DNA from: Pseudomonas frederiksbergensis
GTDB lineage: Bacteria; Pseudomonadota; Gammaproteobacteria; Pseudomonadales; Pseudomonadaceae
DNA length: 64,000 bases
Assembly: GCF_001874645.1 (NCBI RefSeq)
Contig: NZ_CP017886.1
Coordinates: 992,001 to 1,056,000 of the forward strand
Reading direction: 5' to 3'
The notes under the pieces: generated by a model
Told to the model about the DNA's origin: nothing
Databases searched by the model: none
The model's input: the letters and a program-made list of their open reading frames with translations, nothing else
Translations under genes and position numbers: made by a program
Part shown: positions 24,676-33,389 of the stretch, one piece after another
Position numbering within the stretch: the stretch's first letter is position 1
Layout: each line of letters starts with the position of its first letter

Positions 24676-25434
24676 TCACCAGCTCCCCACTGACCTCAGC
24701 CTTGCCCTGCCCTGCCGCTGGTTCGCCGTGCTGTAACGGATGTCCACCGTTTCGAAGTGGAAGCCCTCAAACACCCGCCGAATGTCAGGGTGATCGTTAA
24801 TGCTGACCATCACCTTGCCCTTACATCGCCGCATAAAGTCGGCCATGCGTTCGTAGTTCTCAAACGGGAAGTCCACGCCATACCCTGCTGTCTGCCAGTA
24901 AGGCGGGTCCATGTAGTGGAAGGTGTGCGGCCGGTCGTAGCGTTCCGCGCATTCAAGCCAAGCCAGGTTTTCCACGTAGGTGCCGGACAGACGCTGCCAA
25001 GCCGCTGACAGGTTTTCCTCAATCCGCAGCAGGTTGATGGCGGGACCAGTTGTCGCCGTGCCGAACGTCTGGCCGCTGACCTTGCCGGCGAAAGCATGAT
25101 GCTGCAGATAGAAAAACCTGGCAGCGCGTTGGATATCGGTCAGCGTTTCCGGCCGGGTCATCTTCTGCCATTCGAATACCTGCCGGGAGCTGATCGCCCA
25201 TTTGAACTGGCGCACGAACTCTTCCAGGTGGTTCTGGACCACGCGGTATAACGTCACCAGATCGCCGTTGATGTCATTGAGCACTTCAACAGGTGCAGCC
25301 TGCGGGCGCATGAAGTACAGCGCGGCCCCGCCGGCAAAGACTTCGACATAGCATTCATGGGGTGGGAACAGTGGAATAAGACGATCAGCCAGGCGACGCT
25401 TGCCGCCCATCCACGGAATTATTGGTGTGCTCAT
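24676..25434 (-). CDS. Phage DNA N6-adenine methyltransferase (Dam/D12 class), C-terminus frameshifted
   Basis: 252 residues from ATG 25434. It has the D12-class order: SAM-binding PWMGGKRRL and VEVFAGGAALYF, then catalytic DPPY (HYMDPPYWQT) near residue 175. The family normally ends in a strand of the type GELVIMNW. Here that segment is present in another frame (continuing to TGA at 24635-24637) because the 5-bp unit GCCCT is duplicated at 24704-24713. The encoded end is instead RQGRARLRSVGSW. All catalytic motifs precede the shift, so activity may survive. It sits between brnT and the portal gene, on the same strand. Confidence 0.85.
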   Translation of the reverse strand: MSTPIIPWMGGKRRLADRLIPLFPPHECYVEVFAGGAALYFMRPQAAPVEVLNDINGDLVTLYRVVQNHLEEFVRQFKWAISSRQVFEWQKMTRPETLTDIQRAARFFYLQHHAFAGKVSGQTFGTATTGPAINLLRIEENLSAAWQRLSGTYVENLAWLECAERYDRPHTFHYMDPPYWQTAGYGVDFPFENYERMADFMRRCKGKVMVSINDHPDIRRVFEGFHFETVDIRYSTANQRQGRARLRSVGSW

Positions 25435-25590
25435 AAGTGATCCTTGTTTCAAAAATTGGATTCGCTTAGGCTTCGCACCCCCTGCGCAGTGGGGCGAGGC
25501 CTTGGTTGGAGCACTCGGCACGTTCGAGTGATTCAGCGTCGAGCGGGTGTTAGCGCACCAGCTCGTCGCCTCGTTTACTGCGCGGGGGTA

Positions 25591-26643
25591 CTACTTTCCC
25601 CCCGTTGGAAGCTCAAACTCCTTGAAGCTGACGACCTCTTCGCCAAGCCACTCGTTGACCTGAGCAAGCCTCGCCTGCAACGGCTCCAGCTCGTTGACCG
25701 CCCAAACCTCTGCGGCCTCCCGCAACGATCCAAAACCGCCCGCGTTCTGCGGCACGATGCCCATCAATTGCGGCGGAATACGCAAAGCTGCGAGCAGGTC
25801 GTCGCGGCTGATGTTCTTGATCGAGCTGAATTCGTCCTTGGCAGCAACCTCACTCACCGGAATGAGCTGAATTCCATCCTTCTTCCCGGCAGGCGCATAC
25901 ACGAACAGGTTGCGAAAGTTGCCTGGCCCTTTGGAGTTCTTCAGCGCGGTGCGCAGTGAGTCGATGTCCTCCTCTTTCTGCGCCGCATCGGTCATGTAGA
26001 GGATGAACCCGGCGTGACTGCCGTTGTTGTAGTACTTGCGGCGGAACAAGGTGGCGCTCTCGTTGAGCAGAGCGCTTTGTAGTGCTGCGAGCCACTCCGG
26101 CAGGCCGTAAATTTCCTGATTGATATCGGCCTCGCGCAGGTGGCAGATCGAGCCTGGCGCAAACTCGTGTTCATCCTTCCAGCCACGCACCTGGTAATAG
26201 GTCTCCAAGTCGATGCCTCGGCGCATGTACTTCGCCAGCGGCGGCAGCAGGCCCAGGGTGTTGCGAAGCATGTTGTTGCGTTTTTCCAGATAGCAGTTGC
26301 CGCACCAGAGCCAGTCCAGGGCGAACTGCTCAAATGCCTGCCGACTCAACAGCCGGTGGGGAACGAACGTGCGGGCAAGCATGTTGCGCTTGAAGTTCAA
26401 CCCGGACTGTAGATACACGCTGGCCCGTGTCGTCTTGGCCAAGCCGTCCATGGACATGGGCGTCTCGAACCAACGCCCATTGGCCCAGCACTCCAGGTAG
26501 TCGAGGATCTCCCTGCTATCCAGCACGGGGGCGGGATCACCGAAAGTGAACGCCTCAACCGGCCCAGATTCAGGCGGCAGCAGATCCCCCTCAACGGGAG
26601 GCTCAGCGGTGGCCAGCTGGGTTCCGCGCTTACGTCTGCTCAT
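25591..26643 (-). CDS. Q: Phage portal protein (P2 gpQ family)
   Basis: 350 residues of the PBSX/P2 portal family, forming the dodecameric DNA channel at a head vertex. Recognisable stretches: MSMDGLAKTTRASVYLQSGL, NNGSHAGFILYMTDAAQ and LRIPPQLMGIVPQNAGGFGS. The start at 26641-26643 overlaps the terminase stop by one base (TGATG); the longer frame to 26724 is inside the terminase gene. It is transcribed leftward with P, divergent from O-N-M-L, as in P2. Confidence 0.95.
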   Translation of the reverse strand: MSRRKRGTQLATAEPPVEGDLLPPESGPVEAFTFGDPAPVLDSREILDYLECWANGRWFETPMSMDGLAKTTRASVYLQSGLNFKRNMLARTFVPHRLLSRQAFEQFALDWLWCGNCYLEKRNNMLRNTLGLLPPLAKYMRRGIDLETYYQVRGWKDEHEFAPGSICHLREADINQEIYGLPEWLAALQSALLNESATLFRRKYYNNGSHAGFILYMTDAAQKEEDIDSLRTALKNSKGPGNFRNLFVYAPAGKKDGIQLIPVSEVAAKDEFSSIKNISRDDLLAALRIPPQLMGIVPQNAGGFGSLREAAEVWAVNELEPLQARLAQVNEWLGEEVVSFKEFELPTGGK

Positions 26644-28400
26644 CAGTAGGACTCCATAAATCCGGTGTTCGCCGTGGTCTGCCCTTCGAGGGGTTCGTTG
26701 TGCAGCGCGTGGAACGTCGCCCACGCCAAATCGGCATGGCCGGTCTCGTCGGTGCGACCGGCCGTGTAAGTAAACTGGCGCCCGGAGGCGGTGATCGTTT
26801 TGCGGATAGCCATGAGGGACTGCGCCAAATCAGTCCAGCCGGCATCGAACTCCAAACGACCGTTTTTGATGACGTCGTAGGCTTTCAACACCAAGCGGGT
26901 TTTGACTTCGGGCGAATAGCTGAAGGCGGTTATGTTCGGGAAAAATTGTTTCACCAACTGGGCCACGCCTGAGCCCATTCCAGTGATGTCGATTCCGATG
27001 TAGGTGACCCAGTAGCGCTTGGTGACCTGGCGAATGGCCTCGGCCTGCGCCGCAAAGTCCATACCCCGGAACTGGTGTTTCTCCAGCACCCGAAACTTGC
27101 CACCGGGCACCATTGGCGGGGCGATCACCACCAGGCCGGCACTATCGCCACTCTCGGCCGGGTCGTAACCCACCCAGACCTGCCGATCCCCAAACGGCCG
27201 CGCGGCAAACGGTTTGTAGTCCTGCGCCCAGAGGTCCCAACTGTCCACCATGCAAGGCTGCAACATTGCCAGCGGGAAAATACTGGCCCCATCGTCGATG
27301 AACTGGCACATCAGCAGATTCTGGAAGGCCTCGGCATCGTATTCCTGACGCAGCTCGTCGAGGTCAAACAGATCGCAGCCACGATCTTCCGCGTCCAGAA
27401 TGGTGACGATCTGCCGCCAGACCCGATCCTCACACAGCCGCCCCTGTTGCAGCGCGTTGTGGGAAACGTCGATTTTGACCCGCTGCGCCGCCGGCTTGCC
27501 CTTGTTGAAACGCTCACCAGTCCAGAACGTATAGGCCTCGTGCGCCATGCTGGAGGGCGTCGAAAAGTAGGTCCGGCGATACTGTTTCTGCATCGCCATG
27601 CCGCTGGCTACCTTGTTCAGCTCCTTGAACTTGAACGTCCAGAAGAACTCGTCAAAGTAGAAATTGCCGTGATAGCCCTGGGCCGTGCGGGCGTTGGTGC
27701 CCAGGAAGTGCAGTTCCGCACCATTCCCCAGAATGATCGGGTCGCCCGTCAACTCGACACCGACCACCTCGCGAGCAAAGGCCTGGATGTAAGCCTTGAA
27801 GATATGCGCCTGATTTTTCGACGCCGACAGGAAAATCTGATTACGCCCGGTAGTCAGCGCATCAATCAACGCCTCCCGAGCGAAATAGAACGTCGCCCCG
27901 ATCTGCCGAGACTTGAGGATTGCACGGGTGCGCTGATTGCCCGCCTTGTACCAATCCAGCTGATAACCGAAACAGCCGTCGATGAAAGCCTCAGTCAGCT
28001 TTTCGATATGCTCTTCGTCGAACTCGTTGCGTTTCGGCGCCTTCTTCGGCCCCTCATTGCGCTTGGCCAGGTTCGGATTCAGCTCGGTTTCGGTACCGCC
28101 ATCGTTGAAGCGCTGAATGCGAGCCTGCCGCTCCAGCTGACGGTGCAGCAGGTCAATTTCCTTGTAGTCCGATCCTGACTTGGGGTCTTTGAGGATCAGT
28201 TGTACCAAGCGGGCTTCAGTCGCGGCCTGGATACGCTCCAGCGGTGTAGCCCGGTCCCACTCGTCGCGGGCCTTCCAGCTGTGCAGCGTCTTTTCCTTCT
28301 CCCCGATCAGCTCGGCGATCTCGCACACGCGATACCCCTGCCAGTACAGGTGCTTGGCATGGCGGCGGTGATCGGTGGGCAAATCGACGATGGCATTCAT
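26643..28400 (-). CDS. P: Terminase large (ATPase) subunit, P2 gpP family
   Basis: 585 residues. Starts with an HTH-like DNA-binding region (YWQGYRVCEIAELIGEKEKT), then a terminase ATPase domain: the Walker-A-like SRQIGATFYFA found in P2 terminases, Walker B YFDEFFW, and a RNase-H-like nuclease part with VGYDPAESGDSAG and IGIDITGMGSG. It packages DNA into the procapsid, with the nuclease/small subunit encoded by M. It is divergent from the scaffold gene. Confidence 0.96.
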   Translation of the reverse strand: MNAIVDLPTDHRRHAKHLYWQGYRVCEIAELIGEKEKTLHSWKARDEWDRATPLERIQAATEARLVQLILKDPKSGSDYKEIDLLHRQLERQARIQRFNDGGTETELNPNLAKRNEGPKKAPKRNEFDEEHIEKLTEAFIDGCFGYQLDWYKAGNQRTRAILKSRQIGATFYFAREALIDALTTGRNQIFLSASKNQAHIFKAYIQAFAREVVGVELTGDPIILGNGAELHFLGTNARTAQGYHGNFYFDEFFWTFKFKELNKVASGMAMQKQYRRTYFSTPSSMAHEAYTFWTGERFNKGKPAAQRVKIDVSHNALQQGRLCEDRVWRQIVTILDAEDRGCDLFDLDELRQEYDAEAFQNLLMCQFIDDGASIFPLAMLQPCMVDSWDLWAQDYKPFAARPFGDRQVWVGYDPAESGDSAGLVVIAPPMVPGGKFRVLEKHQFRGMDFAAQAEAIRQVTKRYWVTYIGIDITGMGSGVAQLVKQFFPNITAFSYSPEVKTRLVLKAYDVIKNGRLEFDAGWTDLAQSLMAIRKTITASGRQFTYTAGRTDETGHADLAWATFHALHNEPLEGQTTANTGFMESY

Positions 28401-28447
28401 GGCGCAGATCCTGCCGCCCGCGCGCGAACAGTTCTCGCGTCGGCCCT

Positions 28448-28466
28448 TGTAGTCCCTGCCCCTACA
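28448..28466. promoter_or_regulatory. Candidate Ogr/Delta activator site in the P-O divergent region
   Basis: TGTAG-N9-CTACA dyad (TGT-N13-ACA), extended to TTGTAG...CTACAA. It lies between the divergent terminase and scaffold genes. The same layout is at 41817-41835 and, more weakly, 36521-36539. P2 late promoters are activated by Ogr from dyads of this type upstream of the start site. Confidence 0.6.
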
Positions 28467-28551
28467 ACAGCGCCTCGTTGCCCGTCGCGCTCGCGCTCAA
28501 CAACATGCGCCCATCGCCAAGGCACACAGCCACCGCACTGAGGATTCACGC

Positions 28552-29430
28552 ATGGCCGGCAAAACCGACACCCCAGCCAAGAAACACCGCTCCAAGTTCT
28601 TCCGCGTCGCCGTCGAAGGCGCCACCACCGACGGTCGCCAGATCGAACGGCAATGGCTGGTCGATGCCGCCGAGACCTACAGCCAAAACACCTACGGCGC
28701 GCGGGTCTGGATTGAGCACATGCGCAGTTTGCTGCCAGACAGCCCATTCCGTGCTTACGGCGATGTGGTCGCGCTGAAGACTGAGGAAGTCGAAATCGCC
28801 GGGGCCAAAAAGCTCGCCCTTTTTGCCCAAATCGAACCCACTGCCGACCTGGTCACCATGAACAAGGCGCGGCAGAAAATGTTTACCAGTATCGAGATCC
28901 GCCCGAAGTTCGCCGACACCGGGCGCGCTTATCTGGATGGCATCGCGGTCACCGACACCCCGGCAAGCCTGGGCACCGAGATGCTGACCTTCAGCGCTCA
29001 GCACCCAGACAAGAACCCGCTGGCAAACCGTAAACGCGATCCCGGCAACCTGTTTTCCGAGGCCATCGAGATCGAACTTGAATTCGAAGAAGTCGAGGAC
29101 GAAAGCGGCAAGGTCGCAGGCCTGTTCAGCCGCGTTCTCGATCTCCTCGGCAAGAGCAAGGACAAGGAAGGCAAGGATGCCGCTCTTTTTACCGAACTCG
29201 GCGAGGCCGTTGAAGCGATGGCCGAGCATGTAGCCGGCCAAGGCGAAGCTTTCGCCGCCGAAAAATCTGCTCGCGAAAAGCTACAGACAGCCCACGACAA
29301 GCTGTCCACCGACTTCACGGCTTTGGTCAAAAAGCTCGAAAACACCCCGGATACCACCGGACAAAAACCGCAGTTCTCCGTTCGCCCGCCGGCTACGGGC
29401 GGTGACGGCGCACTCGTCACCGACTGCTGA
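28552..29430 (+). CDS. O: Capsid scaffolding protease (P2 gpO family)
   Basis: 292 residues. The N-terminal serine protease processes capsid, scaffold and portal proteins. Asp27, His56 (WIEHMRSL) and Ser113 (FTSIEIRP) are placed like the catalytic set of P2 gpO. The C-terminal part is a charged, helical scaffold (FAAEKSAREKLQTAHDKLST). It is the first gene of the rightward head operon. Confidence 0.95.
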   Translation: MAGKTDTPAKKHRSKFFRVAVEGATTDGRQIERQWLVDAAETYSQNTYGARVWIEHMRSLLPDSPFRAYGDVVALKTEEVEIAGAKKLALFAQIEPTADLVTMNKARQKMFTSIEIRPKFADTGRAYLDGIAVTDTPASLGTEMLTFSAQHPDKNPLANRKRDPGNLFSEAIEIELEFEEVEDESGKVAGLFSRVLDLLGKSKDKEGKDAALFTELGEAVEAMAEHVAGQGEAFAAEKSAREKLQTAHDKLSTDFTALVKKLENTPDTTGQKPQFSVRPPATGGDGALVTDC

Positions 29431-29475
29431 TCCACACCACGGACAACACCCAGCCAAGGAACATCGGAGAACACC

Positions 29476-30483
29476 ATGCGTAACGATACCCGCGTCCTGT
29501 ACAACGCCTACTTGCAACAACTCGCGCAACTGCACGGCGTGAGCGACGTCACCACCAAATTCACCGCTGCCCCGAGCGTCGCCCAAACCCTGGAAACCCG
29601 CATCCAGGAATCCAGCGCTTTCCTCAGTGCTATCAACGTGTTCGGCGTCTCCGAACAGTCGGGTGAAAAAATCGGCATCGGTATCGACGGCACCATTGCC
29701 AGCACCACCGACACAACCCTCAAGGATCGTGAGCCCCGCGACCCGAGCGGCCTGGACAACCGTGGGTACACCTGCACCCAGACTAACTTTGACACCGGCA
29801 TCCGTTACCAGAAGCTGGACCAGTGGGCCAAGTTCAAGGACTTCCAGGCGCGTATTCGCGACGCCATCATCAAGGCCCAGGCGCTCAACCGGATCATGAT
29901 CGGCTGGAACGGCACCAGCCGAGCAGCGACCTCCAACCCGGCCACGAGTCCCTTGTTGCAAGACGTGAACATTGGCTGGCTGCAGAAAATGCGTCTGGAG
30001 AACGCCGCTCGCGTACTGCATGAAGTAGTGTCCGGCAGTGGAAAAATCGAGATCGGTGCGGGTAAGGACTTCGAAAATATCGACGCTCTGGTCGTCAGCA
30101 TGGTCAACGAGTTCATCGAGCCCTGGTATCAGGAAGACACCGACCTGGTAGTGATCTGTGGTCGCCAGCTGTTGGCAGACAAGTACTTCCCGATCATCAA
30201 CAAAACCCAGGCTCCGACCGAAATGCTCGCGGCCGATATCGTCACCAGCCAGAAGCGTATCGGTAACTTGCCCGCCGTGCGCGTGCCGCACTTCCCGGCC
30301 AACGGGCTGCTGGTAACCCGTCTCGACAACCTGTCGCTCTACTGGCAGGAAGGCACTCGCCGCCGCACCGTCGTCGACAACGCCAAACGCGACCGCATCG
30401 AGAACTTCGAATCGGTCAATGAAAGCTATGTGATTGAAGACCTGGGCTGTGCTGCCATGGCCGAAAACATCACCCTGAGCTGA
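29476..30483 (+). CDS. N: Major capsid protein (P2 gpN family)
   Basis: 335 residues with the P2 capsid opening MRNDTRVLYNAYLQQLAQLH and conserved central TCTQTNFDTGIRY, IMIGWNGTSRA, and LVVICGRQLLADKYFPI. Like P2 gpN, it is expected to be trimmed at the N-terminus by gpO. It lies between scaffold and terminase small subunit in the invariable P2 order. Confidence 0.97.
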   Translation: MRNDTRVLYNAYLQQLAQLHGVSDVTTKFTAAPSVAQTLETRIQESSAFLSAINVFGVSEQSGEKIGIGIDGTIASTTDTTLKDREPRDPSGLDNRGYTCTQTNFDTGIRYQKLDQWAKFKDFQARIRDAIIKAQALNRIMIGWNGTSRAATSNPATSPLLQDVNIGWLQKMRLENAARVLHEVVSGSGKIEIGAGKDFENIDALVVSMVNEFIEPWYQEDTDLVVICGRQLLADKYFPIINKTQAPTEMLAADIVTSQKRIGNLPAVRVPHFPANGLLVTRLDNLSLYWQEGTRRRTVVDNAKRDRIENFESVNESYVIEDLGCAAMAENITLS

Positions 30484-30494
30484 GGCGGGCAATC

Positions 30495-31202
30495 ATGAGC
30501 AACCCTTGCCGCCGTCACTACCAGCGCACCACAGCAGCCGTTGCAGCGGCTGCTGTGGCCGGCCCCGCCATGACCATGGAAGGCGCAACTGTTTACGAGC
30601 TGCACCTCGCCAAGCTCCAGCAGGACTACCTGCGCCTGAAACAGGTGCAGTCGACCGAAGGAAAGGCGGAGCTGAAACGGCAATTACTGCCGGAGTACAC
30701 CCCCTATGTGGAAGGTGTTCTCGCCGAGGGTAAAGGTGCGCAAGACCAAGTGCTCACCACCCTGATGGTCTGGCGGATGGACGCCACCGACTTTGCCGGC
30801 GCCCTGGACATCGCCGATTACGTGATCACCCACTCGCTTTTGATGCCGGATCGCTTTGAGCGCACCACCGGCACCATCGTGGCGGAAGAGATCGCCGAAG
30901 CGGCACTGAAGGCGCAGAAAGCCGGTGGCACCTTTGACCTGGATCTGTTGCTACGCACCGAGCAAATCACGGCCAAGGAAGACATGCCCGACCAAGCCCG
31001 CGCCAAGCTGCACCTGGCCATTGGCAAAGCGCTTTCAGCGCAGGTCACTGATGAAGCTCCGCCGAGCGACGCCCTGGAACCGCTGGAGAAGGCCAAGACA
31101 CACCTGGCCCGCGCCATTGAGTTGCACACCAACTGCGGCGGCAAGAAAGATTTGGAGCGCGTCGAGCGCCTCCTGAAGAAACACACTGCCCCAGGCAGTT
31201 AA
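30495..31202 (+). CDS. M: Terminase small subunit/endonuclease (P2 gpM family)
   Basis: 235 residues; starts MSNPCRRHYQRTTAAVAAA, and contains EGVLAEGKGAQDQVLTTLMVWRMDATDF, typical of gpM, which cuts cos ends with gpP. A C-terminal helical repeat part includes KTHLARAIELHTNCGGKKDLERVE. Starts 11 bases after N. Confidence 0.93.
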   Translation: MSNPCRRHYQRTTAAVAAAAVAGPAMTMEGATVYELHLAKLQQDYLRLKQVQSTEGKAELKRQLLPEYTPYVEGVLAEGKGAQDQVLTTLMVWRMDATDFAGALDIADYVITHSLLMPDRFERTTGTIVAEEIAEAALKAQKAGGTFDLDLLLRTEQITAKEDMPDQARAKLHLAIGKALSAQVTDEAPPSDALEPLEKAKTHLARAIELHTNCGGKKDLERVERLLKKHTAPGS

Positions 31203-31304
31203 CCGAGCGTCCCCACGCACCCCGCCGGCTCGGGGCGGATCGGCCAGGCCGCTCCTCCTGAACGTGAAGCCCCGACCACCGGCGACCTATTTGAGCGCAG
31301 CGAC

Positions 31305-31766
31305 ATGAGCGGATTCGTAGCCGGTGACATTCCAGCCAGCGGCCATATCAATACCGACCCTTTCTGGCCCTCGATCGATCTGGAAAACCTGCGCGCCACC
31401 TTGCGTATTGACTCCAGCGTCACACCGGCACGGCTGGAAACCGCTGTGATTTCAGCAGCCATCAGCGTCAACCGCGAATTGAAAACCTGGCGTATCGAAC
31501 AACAGGCTGCCGGCTTCACCAAGCTGAGCGACGTTCCGGGTGACATAGTTGAGGACATCCCTGAGCAGGTGCACTTGTATAAGCGCGCCATCGAAGCGGC
31601 CACTGGCGCCGAAGTCTGCGAGCGTTACCGCTCCTACGACACCACCAATACCGGCAACCACAAGGCCGAAGAACTCACGCCCAACATCGACGATTACCGC
31701 CGCGATCTGCGCTGGGCCATCCGTGACTTCCTCGGTCGCAACCGCACCACCGTGGAGTTGATCTGA
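31305..31766 (+). CDS. L: Head completion/stabilisation protein (P2 gpL family)
   Basis: 153 residues. The opening MSGFVAGDIPA and the DPFWPSIDLENLRATLRIDSSVTPARLETA region, plus a C-terminal YRRDLRWAIRDFLGRNRTTVELI, fit gpL, which plugs or stabilises the filled head. 102 bases separate it from M. It overlaps X by one base. Confidence 0.93.
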   Translation: MSGFVAGDIPASGHINTDPFWPSIDLENLRATLRIDSSVTPARLETAVISAAISVNRELKTWRIEQQAAGFTKLSDVPGDIVEDIPEQVHLYKRAIEAATGAEVCERYRSYDTTNTGNHKAEELTPNIDDYRRDLRWAIRDFLGRNRTTVELI

Positions 31767-31978
31767 TGCCCATCACCGTCCGCGCCCAGCAATACGACAC
31801 CGTCGATGCGCTTTGCTGGCGTCACTACGGCCGCACGGCGGGCGTAACCGAAGCGGTACTCGACGCCAACCCCGGCCTCGCCGATCACGGCCCAACCCTG
31901 CCGCAAGGTCTCACCGTTCAAATGCCCGAAGCCCAAGCCGCAGCCCCGCAACGGCAGATGGTGAACCTATGGGACTGA
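31766..31978 (+). CDS. X: Tail protein X, LysM-like (P2 gpX family)
   Basis: 70 residues matching gpX, a small tail protein with a LysM-like fold: AQQYDTVDALCWRHYGRTAG and VLDANPGLADHGPTLPQGL. It starts on the last base of L (TGATG). Confidence 0.95.
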   Translation: MPITVRAQQYDTVDALCWRHYGRTAGVTEAVLDANPGLADHGPTLPQGLTVQMPEAQAAAPQRQMVNLWD

Positions 31979-32023
31979 CACCGCTGCACCGAGCCCTTGA
32001 ACCCACCCACCCTGGACCACGGA

Positions 32024-32347
32024 ATGAAGCGTATGCCTGAACGTCCCGACACCTGGGCCTGGCTCGCCGCCTGGCTCGAACAGAACTGGCCGACGCTGTA
32101 CGCCGGCCTTCTTGCCTTGGTCATCGCCGCCCTTCGCACCATGTACGGCGGTGGCACGTTGCGCCGCATGGCGATTGAAGCCCCGCTCTGCGGCACCCTG
32201 GCCCTGGCCGCCAGCCATGGTTTGGCGTTGCTCGGCATTCCGGCCTCCACCGCGCCCTTTTTCGGCGGGGTTATCGGTCTGCTCGGTGTCGAGGGTACTC
32301 GCGCCGCCGCCAAGAAGTTTTTCACCCGTAAGGTAGAACAACTATGA
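32024..32347 (+). CDS. Phage holin
   Basis: 107 residues, mostly hydrophobic, with three membrane segments (LYAGLLALVIAAL, a middle GTLALAASHGLALLGI and FFGGVIGLLGVEG). This is the layout of lambda-type class I holins also found in R-type pyocins. ATG 32024 or 32033 are both possible; neither has a strong ribosome site. The short N-terminal difference may matter, since holins often use dual starts. It overlaps the endolysin start (ATGA). Confidence 0.85.
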   Translation: MKRMPERPDTWAWLAAWLEQNWPTLYAGLLALVIAALRTMYGGGTLRRMAIEAPLCGTLALAASHGLALLGIPASTAPFFGGVIGLLGVEGTRAAAKKFFTRKVEQL

Positions 32348-33186
32348 CCACACTTCGCCACGGCGACCGCTCGCAAGCGGTGCGCATCCTGCAAAAGAAC
32401 CTCAACAACCACGGCGCCAAGCTAACCGTCGACGGCGACTATGGAGACGCCACCGAGACTGCGGTGCGGGCTTATCAGTTGAAAGTCGGGCTGGTGGCCG
32501 ATGGCATCGCCGGGACCAAGACCCAGAGCAGCCTGACGGGTGGCGATTGTGTGCAGTTGCTGAAAAACGCCGACCTGGTCAATGCAGCTCAGCGCCTCGA
32601 CCTGCCGCTGGCCAGCGTCTACGCGGTGAATGAAGTCGAGTCCAGAGGCAAGGGCTTTCTCGACAACGGCAAGCCGGTGATCCTGTTCGAACGGCACATC
32701 ATGTACCGCCAACTGGTTACACCGCGACACGACAGTGACGACCCTGCCGAACTCAAGCGCCAAGCCGATCAACTCGCCCTCACCAACCCGGCCCTGGTCA
32801 ACCCGAAGGCCGGTGGTTACGTCGGCGGTACCGCCGAACACCAACGCCTGAGCAATGCCCGACTGATCGACGACACCACCGCGCTGGAGTCCGCGTCCTG
32901 GGGCGCGTTCCAGATCATGGGCTTTCACTGGAAGCGTCTGGGTTATGCCAGCGTGCAGGATTTTGTCGCCGCCATGAGCGCGAGCGAGTCGCAGCAATTC
33001 GACGCCTTCGTGCGTTTCATCGAAACCGACCCGGCTTTGCATAAAGCGTTGAAGGCCCGCAAATGGGCCGAATTCGCCAAGCTCTACAACGGCCCGAACT
33101 ACCAGCGGAACCTGTACGACATCAAATTGCAGCGCGCTTATGAACGGCACGCCGACTGCGACTGCGGTCAGGCGGTGGCGGCATGA
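32344..33186 (+). CDS. Endolysin: N-acetylmuramidase with peptidoglycan-binding domain
   Basis: 280 residues. Residues about 5-60 are a peptidoglycan-binding domain (GDRSQAVRILQKNL, DGDYGDATETAVRAYQ). The rest is an N-acetylmuramidase domain of the PF11860 type with the catalytic glutamate in NEVESRGKGFL and later ASWGAFQIMGFHW. No signal peptide, so it needs the holin. It is linked by 4-base overlaps on both sides. Confidence 0.94.
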   Translation: MTTLRHGDRSQAVRILQKNLNNHGAKLTVDGDYGDATETAVRAYQLKVGLVADGIAGTKTQSSLTGGDCVQLLKNADLVNAAQRLDLPLASVYAVNEVESRGKGFLDNGKPVILFERHIMYRQLVTPRHDSDDPAELKRQADQLALTNPALVNPKAGGYVGGTAEHQRLSNARLIDDTTALESASWGAFQIMGFHWKRLGYASVQDFVAAMSASESQQFDAFVRFIETDPALHKALKARKWAEFAKLYNGPNYQRNLYDIKLQRAYERHADCDCGQAVAA

Positions 33187-33389
33187 TCGACCTCGACGCA
33201 GTGCGCAAATTGAAAGTGCAAGACGGCGACCTACTGGTGGTACCGGAAAACACCGAACAGGAAGACATGGAAGTGCTGGCCGAGGCCCTGCACTTCATGA
33301 CACCTGGCTGCAAGGCCGTGATAGTGCGCGGCCCCATCGACCAGCTCGACGTCGGCGACATGAACAACCTCGGCTGGTACCGCACATGA
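33183..33389 (+). CDS. Small phage protein of the lysis cassette, 68 aa
   Basis: An acidic 68-residue protein (MIDLDAVRKLKVQDGDLLVV, EALHFMTPGCKAVIVRGP). Both ends overlap neighbours by four bases (ATGA), so it is surely translated. Nothing identifies a function. Its coupling to the next gene, which has a P-loop, suggests the two act together. Confidence 0.75.
   Translation: MIDLDAVRKLKVQDGDLLVVPENTEQEDMEVLAEALHFMTPGCKAVIVRGPIDQLDVGDMNNLGWYRT

Noticed and set aside
27075..28178. Plus-strand frame of 367 codons opposite the terminase
   Set aside because: Shadow of the P-type terminase gene; no start signal.
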